Source: Morganella morganii
GTDB taxonomy: Bacteria > Pseudomonadota > Gammaproteobacteria > Enterobacterales > Enterobacteriaceae
Length of the DNA: 64,000 bases
NCBI RefSeq assembly: GCF_019242955.1
Contig: NZ_CP066129.1
Coordinates: 2,666,001-2,730,000 of the forward strand
Direction of reading: 5' to 3'
Under the pieces are notes generated by a model that saw only the letters and a program-made list of their open reading frames with translations, did no database searches and was not told the DNA's origin. The position numbers and the translations under genes are program-made. The first letter of the stretch is position 1. Every line of letters starts with the position of its first letter. Shown in pieces: positions 41,804-54,300 of the stretch.

Positions 41804-44207
41804 TTACCGGCATATCAGCGGGAGAGTTATCAGTCCCTGCTGCTCCGGCGGAATAGTAAAATCTGCTTCACACTGCCTGTACATTCCTTTTCCCCAGACC
41901 GCCTGTAAACGCCCCTGCACCGGTAATCCGCTGAGATACACCTCCCCGTCTTCACCGGTAATGCCGCTGACGGTGCTGCCGTCTGTTTTTTTCACCTGTA
42001 TCCGTGCCGCAAACGGCACCACGCCCCCGGGGGTCCGCAGCGCGAAAATTGCACGAAAGCCGCTGTTCACCGCAAAACGGACAGGCACCACCGCACCTTT
42101 AGACGGGATCACCTGCACGACCGGATTATCCGCATCGGCATTATCCGGCAACGTTTCCGGATCGATACGGATAATATTCTGATGGTAATGACTCAGATGA
42201 GGAATGACACTGAACCCCGTACGGTCAGTCCGTGCGGCTGACCGTGATGCTATACGGACTCCGGCGGCAGTGCCGGTATCTGCCAGACCGTTGGTTTCCC
42301 CGAGCGGACGTGACAAGGTGATGCCTTTTTCGTGAATAATCAGCCCGCCCTGAACATTCCCGCTCAGCATGTTGTGATCGCGGCTGTGATTGATACTGCC
42401 GCGGATATCGGCCAGGTCATGCCGCCAGCGCAATTCCGCACTCTTATGGTGAACAGCATCCTGCTGCTGATACCGGTGAGTGACTGAATACCCGAGACGT
42501 TGTTCATCCCCCGTCAGGCCATTTGCTGATGACTGAAAAGATGATTTTCCTGCCTGATGGTGATAATGAAAGTGACTGCGGGCCTGCTGGCCGGCAAAAT
42601 CCAGTGGTACTGACAATGAAACAGACACCCGTTTATCGGCTTTACGGTAATGACCACCGGTACGGTACTGAGCATTCACACCGTAATGCACCCGGCCGAT
42701 ATGGCTGAAGTAGCCGGCATCCCTGCTTATCAGTGTCCGGTCTCCGCGCCCGCTGTGCCCCGTGCGGTTATAATTATATCCTGACGATACCGCACCGTTG
42801 TCTCCCGGTAACGGCTGTACCAGCCGGGTCTGCCATTGCCGTGAGTGTTGTTCACTTGCTGCGCCGGTATTAAGCAGTGTTCCGGTCAGCGGAAAAAAAG
42901 TCTGATAATTGATCCGGTAACGGGGATTCTGTTTTGCCTCTGTGTGCCGCATCAGAATATCAGCGGAAATCCCGCCGGCCGCGCCCATATTCAGCCCCGC
43001 CCCGACCCCGCTGCTCAGGGCATGAGATGCCGCATAACCACCACCATATAATGTCAAAAAGGAATTGATGCCGTACGCCGCAGTACCCTGCATAAACAAT
43101 TTTTTGTTGCTATTCCTGTACCGGTTGTGCTTTCCGGCATCCAGAGTATATTTCAGCTGACCTTCCCGCTGCATAACCGGTACGGACGTTCCGTACTGTG
43201 TAAAATACTGCACAGTACCGTCCGCTTCCTCCAGCGTGATATCCAGCGCAGTGCCCTGATACGCATTATTCAGATCATCAATCACAAATTCACCGGCGGG
43301 CAGCGACTCCCGGCGGATAACGACACCCTGCTGCCTGATGGTCAGTTCCGCACTCTGTCCGGCGATACCACGGATAACCGGCGCATAGCCCTGCTGATTC
43401 AGCGGATGCATATCGCTTTGTGAGGTCAGCCTGATCCCCCTGAATACCCTGCTGTCAAACAGCACATCACCACTGAACACGTCCCCCAGCTGTAACTCAC
43501 TGCGCCAGGGCGCAATAGCGCGGTACATCCGTAAACGCTCTGACTGCCATGTCATTTTTCCGTTCCGGTGCTCTGCTCTGCTGTGATGACGCAGCCGCCA
43601 GAATCCGGCATTGAAACCACTTTTCAGTGACAGGGTATGTCCGGTGGTGTGGCTGAACCGGCTGCTGTTGCGGGAGAAGCGATAATCATAATTAAGCATA
43701 AATGCGGTGATGCCCGGCTCCCATAACGCAGCATCAGCCCCCCGCTGTTCATCCGTCAGAAAAAACCGCTGCGGAATCGTAATATCCAGCACCTGCTGTG
43801 CAGCGTCAAAATGCAGCGTGACACCACTGACCAGAGCGGCGATATCCTTAATCTGTTCAGTATGATCTGTTGCGGCAAAAGCAGGTGATGCATCAGAACG
43901 TAATCCCCATACCAGCCACTGTCTGCGGGTTAACGCCGGCAACAGCATTTTTTGTTGCGGCTGATACCGGAATTCCAGCCACTGCCCGCTGACAGTCTGC
44001 TGATTAACCCTGACGGTGACAAAATAGCGCCCTTCTTCCTGAAACTGCCGCTCACGCAAATACTGAAACTGTGCAGGGTTCATCAGCGGTTCATCGCCGT
44101 TCAGGCCAAGCGCTGCCGGATTAAAATATGGCGCGGCAGATATCTTTGCGGAAAAAAAAAGCCGGAAGTGCCACCAGAAGAAAAAAATACGGTGTTCTTA
44201 ATTGCAT
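41804..44207 (-). CDS. Fimbrial outer-membrane usher, signal peptide out of frame
   Basis: Ushers are ~800-aa outer-membrane pores that assemble pili. The long frame from ATG 44083 holds the barrel, plug and C-terminal domains (final Cys pair CEADFTI and LICR) but lacks the N-terminus. Upstream in the same frame lies AAPYFNPAALGLNGDEPLM, a normal mature usher start. The signal peptide (M-Q-L-R-T-P-Y-F-F-L-L-V-A-L-P-A) starts at 44207 in another frame. A T9 tract (44152-44160) joins the two; T8 would restore one 800-codon gene. This may be phase variation by slipped pairing or a sequence error. Confidence 0.87.
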
Positions 44208-44214
44208 AGTATTA

Positions 44215-44883
44215 TTATTTTTTAAACGTCACAGGTTTGGAAATAATTCCGCCGAAGTCAGAAATATAGCTGATTGTGATCTTGTCTTTATTATGGATTG
44301 CAGTTACCGGTACAGTGAGCGATTCAAACGGGACAATCATATCTGAAACGGTATGTTCTTTATTATTAACAGTAACATCTCTGACAGTAATGTGAAAAGG
44401 GGTGTTATTAATGATATTTATTTTATTACCTTTTCGCTCATACCTCAGATTGTTATAGTCAGGTTCAGTCAGACTTTCAGGCCGGTAGAAAAATTTAAAC
44501 TTTGAATTGATGACAACCTGAAGCTTATTTTTCCTGTGTTCTTCTGTTTCCGGAATACCCCTGACATTCAGCCAGAGCAATGTTTCTCTGTCATCCGGAA
44601 AAGCGGGGTTTTTAACGATAACACGCAGGATACCTTTTTTCCCCGCATCCAGCTGAAAGAGAGCCGGTGTGAGAATAAAGTCCTTACTCTTTGTTATACC
44701 GTCCTCTTTTTCAACCCAGCCCTGAATTAAGTAAGCTGCTTTTTTATCGGTATTATCAACAGGAACAGCGATCATTTTTTTATCCTGCGGATAAATAAAC
44801 CGGGTTCCGCCAACGACGACCGCTGCGGTTGCCTGGCTTATTACAAGGTATATAAGAATAAAAAAAGTGAAATAATTTTTCAT
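44215..44883 (-). CDS. Periplasmic fimbrial chaperone (PapD-like)
   Basis: The 222-aa protein has a signal peptide (to about residue 21) and two Ig-like domains. The PapD-family features include GGTRFIYP near the N-terminus, donor strand residues LLWLNVRGIPE and the loop of KLQVVINSKFKFFYRP with the conserved Lys and Arg. It delivers pilin and adhesin to the usher. It is clearly more AT-rich than the usher gene. I use M-K-N-Y at 44883; the frame opens at 44907. Confidence 0.9.
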   Translation of the reverse strand: MKNYFTFFILIYLVISQATAAVVVGGTRFIYPQDKKMIAVPVDNTDKKAAYLIQGWVEKEDGITKSKDFILTPALFQLDAGKKGILRVIVKNPAFPDDRETLLWLNVRGIPETEEHRKNKLQVVINSKFKFFYRPESLTEPDYNNLRYERKGNKINIINNTPFHITVRDVTVNNKEHTVSDMIVPFESLTVPVTAIHNKDKITISYISDFGGIISKPVTFKK

Positions 44884-44932
44884 GGTGCACATTATCCGTG
44901 GCGGCAATAATGATTGCCGCCGGTATCAACTG

Positions 44933-45505
44933 TTACTCGTAAGAAACGGTGTAATTAATGGTAGCATTACCCGTCCCCGGGGTTGCCAGACCAGTTGCCT
45001 GGTAGGCTGCGCTGTAGGTCAGTGTGTAGTCCCGTGAATCATTTCTCAGCGTAATATTGCGATCGCCGCCCGCAGGGTTTACCGGGTGATTACCGGTACC
45101 GGCAATATTGGTAATCACGATACCGACATTACCGGCACTTCTATCATCTGCATCCAGTGCAAACAGTGCGGCATTATCTTTATGCGCAGAGCCGGTCATG
45201 TTAATTTTTAAGAACGTCATGGATAATGAACAATTTGTTATGTCAATATTAAACTGCTCTGCCGGCGTCATGTCATCTTTATTTTTCAGCAATACTGCGG
45301 AATGACTTCCGAGATCTACCTCAATATCCTTTTGAGTGATATCACAGCTTGAATCTGTGATTTCACCTTTAAATGAAATACTTCCTTCAATTTCAACAGG
45401 GTCTTTATTTTCTTGCTCACCTCTAATTCCAACATCTGCTGCGAATGAATTAACTGACAGTAAAAATAAAGAAGAAATAAATAATTTATTTTTCAACGAA
45501 GACAT
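44933..45505 (-). CDS. Major fimbrial subunit (type 1-like pilin)
   Basis: The 190-aa secreted protein has a signal peptide cut near SFA-ADVG, one disulfide pair (SSCDI and TNCSL) and a C-terminus ending NATINYTVSYE with the beta-strand and penultimate Tyr typical of pilins. It is the first gene of the operon pilin-chaperone-usher-adhesin on the minus strand. Its AT-rich upstream region 45506-45769 contains no invertible repeat that I can see, only the pepT terminator. Confidence 0.9.
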   Translation of the reverse strand: MSSLKNKLFISSLFLLSVNSFAADVGIRGEQENKDPVEIEGSISFKGEITDSSCDITQKDIEVDLGSHSAVLLKNKDDMTPAEQFNIDITNCSLSMTFLKINMTGSAHKDNAALFALDADDRSAGNVGIVITNIAGTGNHPVNPAGGDRNITLRNDSRDYTLTYSAAYQATGLATPGTGNATINYTVSYE

Positions 45506-45715
45506 AAATAATTACCTTTAAAGTATATCAACTATATATAATTTTAATGACATAAATTATATAACAAGAATTATATTGCACTGAGATCTGACAGGCATAA
45601 AACCATATCAGCAACAGTTAAACAAATACAAAACAAAAATAAGATAATGACGAATAAAAGACATCACACTACCGGGAGAGATCTTACTCCATTTATTAAT
45701 TTATTTATTTAATAA

Positions 45716-45741
45716 AAAAGCCACCTTTATTAAGGTGGCTT
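45716..45741 (-). terminator. Terminator of pepT
   Basis: On the minus strand AGCCACCTT and AAGGTGGCT pair around AATA and are followed by six T, 29 bases beyond the pepT stop. The rest of 45506-45769 is AT-rich and presumably holds the fimbrial promoter. Confidence 0.88.
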
Positions 45742-45769
45742 ATTGATATTTAATTGGTATTGATATTAT

Positions 45770-47002
45770 TTATTTCTTCATATCCAGTGCCGTTAATTCT
45801 GCAATCCGCATAATCACGGAAACCGCCTGTTCCATGCCTTCCAGTGAAATAAACTCATGTTTACTGTGGAAGTTATAACCGCCGGTGAACAGGTTCGGGC
45901 ACGGCAGGCCGCGATAAGAGAGCTGTGCGCCGTCAGTACCGCCGCGGATCGGTTTGATATCCGGTTCAATATCGCAGTCAATCATGGCTTGTTTCGCCAG
46001 TTCAATCACATGCGGGTGTTTCACCACATGGTCGCGCATATTGTAATAGCTGTCATCAATCGTCAGCTCGATATAGCAGTCCGGATGCAGGCCTTTACCG
46101 ACTTTTTCCGCAATAGCAATGATATTACTTTTGCGTTTTTCAAAGTTGTTACGGTCAAAATCACGGATGATATAGTGCATTTCCGCGCGTTCGACAGTAC
46201 CTTTAATACTTTGCAGATGATAGAAACCCTCATAACCCTCGGTATTTTCAGGGGTTTCTTCCGGCGGTAATTCGCTGTGGATGCGGGTTGCCAGTGACAG
46301 CGCATTCACCATCACGCCTTTGGCACTGCCCGGATGCACATTATTCCCCTCAATACGGATGGACACCGCCGCCGCATTGAAGTTCTCGTATTCCAGTTCA
46401 CCGACACCACCGCCATCAACGGTATAGGCCCACTGCGCACCGAATTTTTTCAGATCCACATACTGCGCGCCGCGGCCGATTTCTTCATCCGGCGTGAACG
46501 CAATACGGATATCCCCGTGCGGAATATCACTGTTTTTCAGACGGACCATCGCGGTGATAATTTCCGCAATACCCGCTTTGTCATCCGCGCCCAGCAGGGT
46601 TTTCCCGTCGGTCATAATCAGGGTTTTGCCCAGCATGGTATGCAGTACCGGGAACATAACCGGTGACAACACCTCATCACCGATACCCAGGGCGATATCA
46701 CCGCCGCGGTAATTTTCCAGAACCTGAGGATTCACATTACGCCCGGAGAAATCCGGTGAGGTATCAAGGTGAGAAATAAAACCAATGACCGGTACCGGCC
46801 AGTCAACATTCGCCGGTAGTGTGGCCATCACACAGCCGTTGTCATCCAGCGAGACATCTGATAACCCCAGCGTTTTCAGCTCTTTTTCCAGAGCACGCGC
46901 CAGCCTTAACTGACCATCGCTGCTCGGCGTCAGTTTCGCTGATGGCTTCGACTGCGTGTCAAAAGAGACATAACCGAAAAAGCGCTCTAATAACTTATCC
47001 AT
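45770..47002 (-). CDS. pepT: Peptidase T (tripeptidase)
   Basis: The 410-aa M20 metallopeptidase removes N-terminal residues from tripeptides. Metal ligands and catalytic residues are visible in [36 protein letters not shown] and the late [12 protein letters not shown]. Identity to E. coli PepT is high over the whole length. I use the start M-D-K-L-L-E-R-F at 47002. It is convergent with nothing, and follows cobB on the same strand. Confidence 0.96.
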   Translation of the reverse strand: MDKLLERFFGYVSFDTQSKPSAKLTPSSDGQLRLARALEKELKTLGLSDVSLDDNGCVMATLPANVDWPVPVIGFISHLDTSPDFSGRNVNPQVLENYRGGDIALGIGDEVLSPVMFPVLHTMLGKTLIMTDGKTLLGADDKAGIAEIITAMVRLKNSDIPHGDIRIAFTPDEEIGRGAQYVDLKKFGAQWAYTVDGGGVGELEYENFNAAAVSIRIEGNNVHPGSAKGVMVNALSLATRIHSELPPEETPENTEGYEGFYHLQSIKGTVERAEMHYIIRDFDRNNFEKRKSNIIAIAEKVGKGLHPDCYIELTIDDSYYNMRDHVVKHPHVIELAKQAMIDCDIEPDIKPIRGGTDGAQLSYRGLPCPNLFTGGYNFHSKHEFISLEGMEQAVSVIMRIAELTALDMKK

Positions 47003-47053
47003 GTGTTCCCCCAATAACATTGATTTCCTATTATCGGGGAAACATAAATTGAG

Positions 47054-47923
47054 TTATTGCGTCAAATCAGATTTAGTGTTGTTAATCTGCGCCAGTAACT
47101 GACGGACATACTCCGGTACCACCTGTCCGGCAGGTCCGTAGTGACACTCCTCAAACTCACTCTGTACCTTGCTCGGCTCCAGATTAAGCTCGACAGTATG
47201 CGCCCCGCACAACCGTGCCTCATGAACAAACCCGGCAGCCGGATAAACATGTCCGGAAGTGCCGATGGCGATAAAAATATCGGCCTCATTCAGCGCCTGA
47301 TAGATTTCATCCATACCGAACGGCATTTCACCAAACCAGACAATATGCGGCCGCAGCGGTGACGGGAACTGGCAGCAGTGACAACGCTCATCGGCTGACA
47401 GATCACCGGTACACGACTGTACCTGGCCGGACATGGCACAGCGGATTTTCAGCAGTTCGCCGTGCATATGAATGATCCGCTGACTGCCTGCGCGTTCATG
47501 CAGGTTATCAATATTCTGGGTAACCAGCAGGAAGTTATCCCCCAGAACCTGTTCCAGCTCCGCCAGTGCTAGATGTGCCGGGTTCGGCTGCACGTCCGGG
47601 GACTGTAACTGACGGCGGCGATCATTATAAAACTGCTGCACCAGACGCGGATTACGGGCGTAACCTTCCGGTGTCGCCACATCTTCGATGTTGTGCTCTT
47701 CCCACAGCCCGTCTTCCGAACGGAATGTCCGGATACCGGATTCGGCAGAAATTCCCGCCCCCGTCAGCACAACAATTTTCGGTTTAAACTGATCCATTTT
47801 CCCGGCCATCCATTTGTCGCGATAGAAAAAGCGTAAGTGAAAACGCTGGCGCAGGATCCGCCGCTGTTTGCGTAATTTTCTTAATCGGTGCGTTCTGCGC
47901 ATCATCCGGCCTTTGTTCATCAC
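47054..47923 (-). CDS. cobB: NAD-dependent protein deacylase (sirtuin)
   Basis: The 289-aa sirtuin removes acetyl and succinyl groups from lysines, for example reactivating acetyl-CoA synthetase. Motifs in order are [26 protein letters not shown] with the catalytic His in MHGEL, zinc cysteines (C...C then CHCC) and [12 protein letters not shown]. The Arg-rich N-terminal extension of ~35 residues matches the long CobB isoform of E. coli. In-frame ATGs at 47902 and ~47815-47797 would give shorter forms. Confidence 0.95.
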   Translation of the reverse strand: MMNKGRMMRRTHRLRKLRKQRRILRQRFHLRFFYRDKWMAGKMDQFKPKIVVLTGAGISAESGIRTFRSEDGLWEEHNIEDVATPEGYARNPRLVQQFYNDRRRQLQSPDVQPNPAHLALAELEQVLGDNFLLVTQNIDNLHERAGSQRIIHMHGELLKIRCAMSGQVQSCTGDLSADERCHCCQFPSPLRPHIVWFGEMPFGMDEIYQALNEADIFIAIGTSGHVYPAAGFVHEARLCGAHTVELNLEPSKVQSEFEECHYGPAGQVVPEYVRQLLAQINNTKSDLTQ

Positions 47924-47951
47924 TGTCTCCGTTCAGGGTAATGCATCTGCA

Positions 47952-47993
47952 CTTCGGTTTCAAAACTTCGGTTTCAAAACTTCGGATTCAAAA
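47952..47993. repeat. Three tandem copies of a 14-bp repeat
   Basis: CTTCGGTTTCAAAA occurs at 47952-47965 and 47966-47979, with CTTCGGATTCAAAA at 47980-47993. It lies between cobB and lolE in the cobB leader. The copy number could vary by slippage. Confidence 0.9.
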
Positions 47994-48016
47994 AATCCTT
48001 TCAATTTATGCGGGTT

Positions 48017-49264
48017 TTACTGCCCGCTCAGAATACGCGCCGGTTCAAGACGGCAGGCGCGTCTCGCCGGATACCAGCTTGCCAGCAGACTCAGTACAAT
48101 GGTGGTTAAGACCACATACAGCAGATCTGTCAGCCGCAGTTCCGACGGCAGAAAATCAATAAAATAGACATCTCCGGACAGCAGTTTATGTCCGATAAGC
48201 CACTCAACGCCCCGGATAAGCGGTGTCAGATTCAGCGCCGCCAGCGTGCCCAGTACCGCCCCGCTGATACAGCCGACCATACCGGTCAGCAGCCCGTACC
48301 AGAGGAAAATGGCGCGGATCAGGCTGTCTTTTGCCCCCAGCGTGCGCAGAATGGCGATATCACCGCTTTTGTCTTTTACCGCAATAATCAGGGTAGAAAC
48401 AATATTAAAGCACGCCACGCCAATCACCAGAATCATCGCCAGATACATAATACTGCGCACTAACTGAATGTCGCTGTACATGTAACCGTATTCGTTGATC
48501 CAGCTTTTATAGAAAACGTGTTCACGGCTGGCTTCTGCCGCCCGCAGAACAATATCATTGGCATTGAAAACATTATCCGTACGGATTTCGATACCGGTGA
48601 CACCCTCGCCGTAATCCAGATACTGCTGCGCATCCGCCAGCGGGATCAGCGCCAGCCGGTGATCCAGCATACCGCTCAGACGAAAAACACCAGCAACCTG
48701 CAAACGGATGCGTTTCGGCTGTAACAGGCGCTCAGTGCTGTCATGATTCGGGATCATGATAGTGAGCCATTCTCCCGGTGCAACGCCGAGCGATTTTGCC
48801 GCGCCGTCACCGAGGATTATCTGACTTTTCCCGGCCTGAAATCCGGCCCAGGCATTATCCGCGACAAACTCCGGCAGCCCGCTGACCGCCGGCTGAGTGG
48901 CCGGATCCACTCCCATCAGCTGCATCGCCTGTAATTTACTGCCTTTCTCCGCCAGTCCGGTAAACTCGATATACGGGCTGGCCGCGACCACACCGGGGGT
49001 ATTTTTTATCCGCAGCAGGCTCTGCGCCCAGGTGTCAAACGGCTGCTCAACGGTGGAAATCTGTCCCTGCGGCACAACGGAAAGCACCCGGTTCTCCAGC
49101 TCGCGCTCAAAGCCGTTCATGGCGCTCAGCCCGATAATCAGTACCGCCACCCCGAGCGTGATCCCCAGAGTGGAAATCACGGAAATCAGCGAGACCATTC
49201 CCGCCCGTTTCCGCCCTTTGCTGAAACGCAGCGCAGTCAGTAATGACAGCGGTAATGCATTCAT
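48017..49264 (-). CDS. lolE: Lipoprotein-releasing system membrane subunit LolE
   Basis: The 415-aa inner-membrane protein forms the LolCDE ABC transporter, which extracts outer-membrane lipoproteins and passes them to LolA. It has one N-terminal and three C-terminal membrane segments (starting ~residues 24, 270, 320 and 375) around a large periplasmic domain. Phrases such as [20 protein letters not shown] and [17 protein letters not shown] are those of LolE. It is the last gene of lolC-lolD-lolE, overlapping lolD by four bases. Confidence 0.96.
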   Translation of the reverse strand: MNALPLSLLTALRFSKGRKRAGMVSLISVISTLGITLGVAVLIIGLSAMNGFERELENRVLSVVPQGQISTVEQPFDTWAQSLLRIKNTPGVVAASPYIEFTGLAEKGSKLQAMQLMGVDPATQPAVSGLPEFVADNAWAGFQAGKSQIILGDGAAKSLGVAPGEWLTIMIPNHDSTERLLQPKRIRLQVAGVFRLSGMLDHRLALIPLADAQQYLDYGEGVTGIEIRTDNVFNANDIVLRAAEASREHVFYKSWINEYGYMYSDIQLVRSIMYLAMILVIGVACFNIVSTLIIAVKDKSGDIAILRTLGAKDSLIRAIFLWYGLLTGMVGCISGAVLGTLAALNLTPLIRGVEWLIGHKLLSGDVYFIDFLPSELRLTDLLYVVLTTIVLSLLASWYPARRACRLEPARILSGQ

Positions 49265-49956
49265 AGCGCCGTCTCCGGCTGTGCATTCAGAATACCGTCA
49301 CGCATTTCCATCTGACGCCCCATTTTCGCCGCCAGAGAGAGATCGTGAGTCACCACCAGAAACGCCGTGCCGAGTGTCTGATTCAGTTCGGATAACAGAT
49401 CAAAAATACTTTGCGCATTGCGCTGATCCAGGTTGCCGGTCGGTTCATCCGCCAGCACCAGCGACGGCTTGTTCACCAGCGCACGGGCAATCGCCACCCG
49501 CTGGCGCTCCCCGCCGGAAAGTTCAGACGGACGATGATGCGCACGCGCTGCCACACCGACACGTTCCAGCATATCCCCCGCCTGTGCCAGGGCTTTATCC
49601 CGCGCCATGCCGCCGATCAGCAGCGGCATCGCCACGTTTTCCGCCGCCGTAAAATCCGGCAGCAGATGGTGAAACTGGTAAATAAAACCCATTTCGGCAT
49701 TACGTAGTGCAGACAGCGCATTCTGGCTCATGGCGGAGAGTGCGGTGCCGTTAAAAATCACCTCACCGGAGGTCGGGGAATCCAGCCCGCCGAGCAGATG
49801 CAGCAGTGTACTTTTCCCCGAACCGGAGCTGCCGACAATCGCCAGCATATCCCCTTGCCGGAGTTCAAAATTGACCTGTTTCAGGACATCAGTTTCCACT
49901 GTGCCCTCATGATAGGATTTGCATAACTGACGACATGCCAGTAATAACTCACTCAT
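49261..49956 (-). CDS. lolD: Lipoprotein-releasing system ATPase LolD
   Basis: The 231-aa ABC ATPase powers LolCDE. Walker A is GSSGSGKST, the signature [15 protein letters not shown] and Walker B LVLADEPT. The LolD-specific motif near the Q-loop ([18 protein letters not shown]) is present. It overlaps lolC (eight bases) and lolE (four bases). Confidence 0.97.
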   Translation of the reverse strand: MSELLLACRQLCKSYHEGTVETDVLKQVNFELRQGDMLAIVGSSGSGKSTLLHLLGGLDSPTSGEVIFNGTALSAMSQNALSALRNAEMGFIYQFHHLLPDFTAAENVAMPLLIGGMARDKALAQAGDMLERVGVAARAHHRPSELSGGERQRVAIARALVNKPSLVLADEPTGNLDQRNAQSIFDLLSELNQTLGTAFLVVTHDLSLAAKMGRQMEMRDGILNAQPETAL

Positions 49957-51151
49957 AACGTAAAGCCTCCGCGGGTTGTACCGCTGCCGCCCGCCACGCA
50001 GGCCAGAGTGTGGATAATAAAGAGATAAGCATGGCTGCCGCGCCGATGGTTATCACGCGCAGCGGCTCAATCACCGTCGGCAGGGCGATTCCTTTCGGGA
50101 TCAGCCCCAGCAGCGGCATCAGAATATTCAGTTGTGAAGAGAGCAGCGTGCCCAGCAGGACGCCGATCACTGAGCCGAGAATCCCCGCGCCTGCCCCCTG
50201 GATCATAAAGATCAGCATAATTTTACCGCGTGTCATACCCAGGGTTTTCAGGATGGCAACTTCGGTCTGTTTTTCCATCACCAGCAAGGCCAGTGAGGTA
50301 ATGATATTAAATGCGGCCACGGCAATAATCAGGCTGAGCAGCAGCCCCATCATATTTTTCTCCATGCGCACCGCCTGGAAAAACTCGCCTTTCTGTACGC
50401 GCCAGTCTGTCCAGACCAGCCCTTCCGGCAATGTCTGCTGACTGAGGCTGTCCACCTGCAACGGCTGTGACAGATAAAGACGCCAGCCGGTGATACTGCC
50501 CGCCGGATAGCGCATCAGACGCGCCGCATCTTCCTGATTCATCAGTACCTGAGTGTTATCGGATTCACTGCCGGAGGAGAAAAAGCCCGCGACGGTAAAC
50601 AGACGCTGGCTCGGGATGCGGCCCATCGGCGTCAGCTGTGACACATTCGGCACCAGGATACGGACACTATCCCCGCGCTTAAGCCCCATGCGTTTCGCCA
50701 CGCCCTCGCCGACCACCACATGATATTGTCCTGCCGCCAGGTCAGACGGCCGGGTATTCACCAGATAATCCAGCAGCGGCTCATCCCCCTGCGGGTCAAT
50801 CCCGGTCACGGAGGCGATCCCCACATTGCCGGTGCTCTGCAATACCACGTCGCCGGTCACAATAGGTGCGGTTTTCACCACATCGCGCAGCCCGGCTAAT
50901 TGTGATACCGGATGCACCTGCGGGTCCAGCACGCCGTTTCCGGTGGTGATCACTGCCTGCGGCATAAAATTGAGAATACTCTGCTGTAATGAGCGTTCAA
51001 AACCGTTCATCACGGATGTCACGGTGATAAGTGCTGTCACCCCCAGCGTGATGCCGATGGCGGAAAGCAGCGATACGAAACGGGCAAAGCGATCTGTGCC
51101 CCGCCCCCGCATGTAACGCAGACCGATTAAAAATGAGACAGACTGAAACAT
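49949..51151 (-). CDS. lolC: Lipoprotein-releasing system membrane subunit LolC
   Basis: The 400-aa partner of LolE has the same four-span plan, with [26 protein letters not shown] at the N-terminus and [15 protein letters not shown] in the coupling region. LolC provides the LolA-binding hook in the periplasm. It starts the operon. The 240-bp gap to mfd should contain the two divergent promoters, which I could not define. Confidence 0.95.
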   Translation of the reverse strand: MFQSVSFLIGLRYMRGRGTDRFARFVSLLSAIGITLGVTALITVTSVMNGFERSLQQSILNFMPQAVITTGNGVLDPQVHPVSQLAGLRDVVKTAPIVTGDVVLQSTGNVGIASVTGIDPQGDEPLLDYLVNTRPSDLAAGQYHVVVGEGVAKRMGLKRGDSVRILVPNVSQLTPMGRIPSQRLFTVAGFFSSGSESDNTQVLMNQEDAARLMRYPAGSITGWRLYLSQPLQVDSLSQQTLPEGLVWTDWRVQKGEFFQAVRMEKNMMGLLLSLIIAVAAFNIITSLALLVMEKQTEVAILKTLGMTRGKIMLIFMIQGAGAGILGSVIGVLLGTLLSSQLNILMPLLGLIPKGIALPTVIEPLRVITIGAAAMLISLLSTLWPAWRAAAVQPAEALRYE

Positions 51152-51393
51152 GAAATCTGAACGCCCCTGTTGCCAAAGCGAAGTGTTCAGGGATAATAAA
51201 GGCTCCGGTTGATGAATGGAACCACTCCCGCCCGTTTGCGGCAGTTTTTTTTCATTGACGGTCAGCGTGTTGCCGGTATCAGACCACCTCTGAACCGGCG
51301 GCGCGGCGGCCTTTTATTGCCCGGACAAGCCACTCCGGTATGGCAGAACCTTGTTACCTGACAGAAACACGCAGCCCGATGGAAAACCGAATG

Positions 51394-54300
51394 TCGCTGA
51401 AAACACGTTATGAACTTCCGGCCCGTGCCGCAGATACCCGCCAGCTCGGTGAGATGACCGGTGCAGCCTGTGCGGTGGAAGCCGCGTCGATAATTGAACA
51501 ACACGACGGCCCCGTCATCCTGGTCACCCGCGATATGCAGAATGCCCTGCGGTTGCGGGATGAAATCCGCCAGTTTACCGCACAGCCGGCAGAAACCCTC
51601 GCCGACTGGGAAACCCTGCCGTATGACAGTTTTTCACCGCACCAGGAGATTATCTCCAACCGGTTATCCACCTTATACCGTCTGCCAACCCTGGAAAAAG
51701 GCGCACTGATTCTGCCGGTCAATACATTAATGCAAAAAGTGTGTCCGCCTGAATTTCTCACCAGCCATGCACTGGTGATGGCAAAAGGGGAAAAACTGTC
51801 GCGGGATAAGCTGCGTGAAGAGCTGGTTCAGGGCGGTTACCGCAGTGTGGAACAGGTGCTGGAGCACGGCGAGTTTGCGATTCGCGGCGCATTACTGGAT
51901 CTGTTCCCGATGGGCAGCGAACTGCCGTTCCGGATTGATTTCTTTGATGATGAAATCGACAGCCTGCGCACCTTTGATGTTGATACCCAGCGTACACTGG
52001 ATGAAGTGAACGCGATCAATCTGCTGCCCGCCCATGAGTTCCCGACGGATAAAGATGCCATAGAACAGTTCCGCAGTCAGTGGCGGGAAATCTTCGAAGT
52101 GCGCCGTGATCCGGAACATATTTATCAGCAGGTCAGCAAAGGTACGCTGCCCGCCGGGATTGAATACTGGCAGCCGCTGTTTTTCACCGCACCGCTGGTA
52201 CCGTTATTTGATTATCTGCCTGACAACACGCTGCTGGTTACCCAGGATTTGCAGGAGTCCGCCGACCGCTTCCGCCGCGATGTACAGCAGCGCTTTGAAA
52301 GCCGGGGTGTCGACCCGATGCGGCCATTGCTGCCGCCGTCACAACTGTGGCTGACACCGGAAGAACTCAATCAGCAGATGAAAACGCTGCCGCGTGTGCA
52401 GCTTAATAATGACAAACTGCCGCGCAAAGCCGCTAATACTAACCTCGGCTACACCCCGCTGCCGGATCTGAAAGTCAATCCGCAGCTGAAATCCCCGCTT
52501 GATCCGCTGCGCCGTTTCCTGGAAAGCACAGACGCTGCCGTGATTTTCTCGGTGGAAAGTGAGGGACGCCGCGAAAGTGTGCAGGAACTGCTGGCGCGGA
52601 TCAAAATCAAACCGGCGGAAATCCGCAGTTTGCAGGATGCAACCGTACCGGGTATTTATGTCATGATCGGCGCTGCCGAGCACGGTTTTGTTGATAATGA
52701 GCGTCAGCGCGTCCTGATTTGTGAAAGCGATATGCTGGGTGAGCGCGTGGTGCGCCGCCGTCAGGACACGCGCCGCACGATTAATACAGACACGCTGATC
52801 CGCAACCTTGCGGAACTGCGCCCCGGCCAGCCGGTGGTGCATCTGGAGCACGGTGTCGGCCGTTATCAGGGATTAACCACTCTGGAAGCCGGAGGGATCA
52901 AAGCAGAATACCTGATCCTCACTTACGCCGGGGAAGACAAACTGTATGTGCCTGTATCGTCCCTGCATCTGATCAGCCGTTATGCCGGGGGCGCGGATGA
53001 AAGCGCACCGCTGCATAAACTCGGGGGCGAGGCGTGGAGCAAAGCCCGTCAGAAAGCGGCGGAAAAAGTCCGCGATGTGGCCGCTCAGTTACTGGATATT
53101 TATGCACAACGGGCCGTCAAACCCGGTTTCGCGTTTAAGCATGATCGCGAACAATACCGCGAATTTTGTCAGTCTTTTCCGTTTGAAACCACCGCAGACC
53201 AGGAACAGGCTATCAACGCCGTGCTGAGCGATATGTGCCAGCCGGTGGCAATGGACAGGCTGGTGTGCGGTGATGTCGGTTTCGGTAAAACCGAGGTCGC
53301 GATGCGGGCGGCGTTCCTCGCCGTCAATAACCACAAGCAGGTGGCCGTGCTGGTTCCGACCACCCTGCTGGCGCAGCAGCATTATGATAACTTCCGTGAC
53401 CGTTTCGCCAACTGGCCGGTGCGGATTGAGGTCCTTTCCCGTTTCCGCAGCGCCAAAGAGCAGCAACAGGTGCTGGATGATACCAAAGAAGGCAAGGTGG
53501 ACATCATTATCGGCACACACAAGCTGTTGCAGAGTGATGTGCACTGGCATGATCTCGGCCTGCTGGTGGTGGATGAAGAACACCGTTTCGGCGTCCGTCA
53601 TAAAGAACGTATTAAGGCCATGCGGGCCAATGTGGATATCCTGACCCTCACCGCCACACCGATCCCGCGCACCCTGAATATGGCGATGAGCGGCATGCGT
53701 GACCTCTCTATTATCGCCACACCACCAGCAAGACGGCTGGCGGTGAAAACCTTTGTCCGTCAGTATGATGAGCTGGTGGTGCGGGAGGCGATTCTGCGTG
53801 AGGTATTGCGCGGCGGTCAGGTCTATTATCTCTACAACGATGTGGAAAACATTGAAAAAGCCCGTGACCGTATTGCGGAGCTGGTGCCGGAAGCCCGTGT
53901 GGCGATCGGCCACGGACAGATGCGTGAGCGTGAACTGGAACGGGTGATGACTGATTTCCACCACCAGCGTTTTAATGTCCTGGTATGCACCACGATTATT
54001 GAAACCGGTATCGATATTCCCAGCGCCAATACCATTATCATCGAACGGGCCGATCATTTCGGGCTGGCACAGCTGCATCAGTTGCGCGGCCGTGTCGGGC
54101 GTTCACACCATCAGGCCTATGCCTATCTGCTGACACCACATCCGAAAGCGATGACCACCGATGCCCATAAACGTCTGGAAGCTATCGCCTCGCTGGAAGA
54201 TCTGGGCGCCGGGTTTGCGCTCGCCACACACGACCTGGAAATCCGTGGTGCGGGTGAATTGCTGGGGGATGACCAGAGCGGCCAGATGGCCAGCATCGGT

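Noticed and set aside
45506-45769. Invertible fimbrial promoter element
   Set aside because: No paired inverted repeats of useful length flank the AT-rich promoter region and no recombinase gene is nearby.
53089-54078. 329-codon minus-strand frame opposite mfd
   Set aside because: It is a shadow of the highly conserved helicase domain of Mfd.
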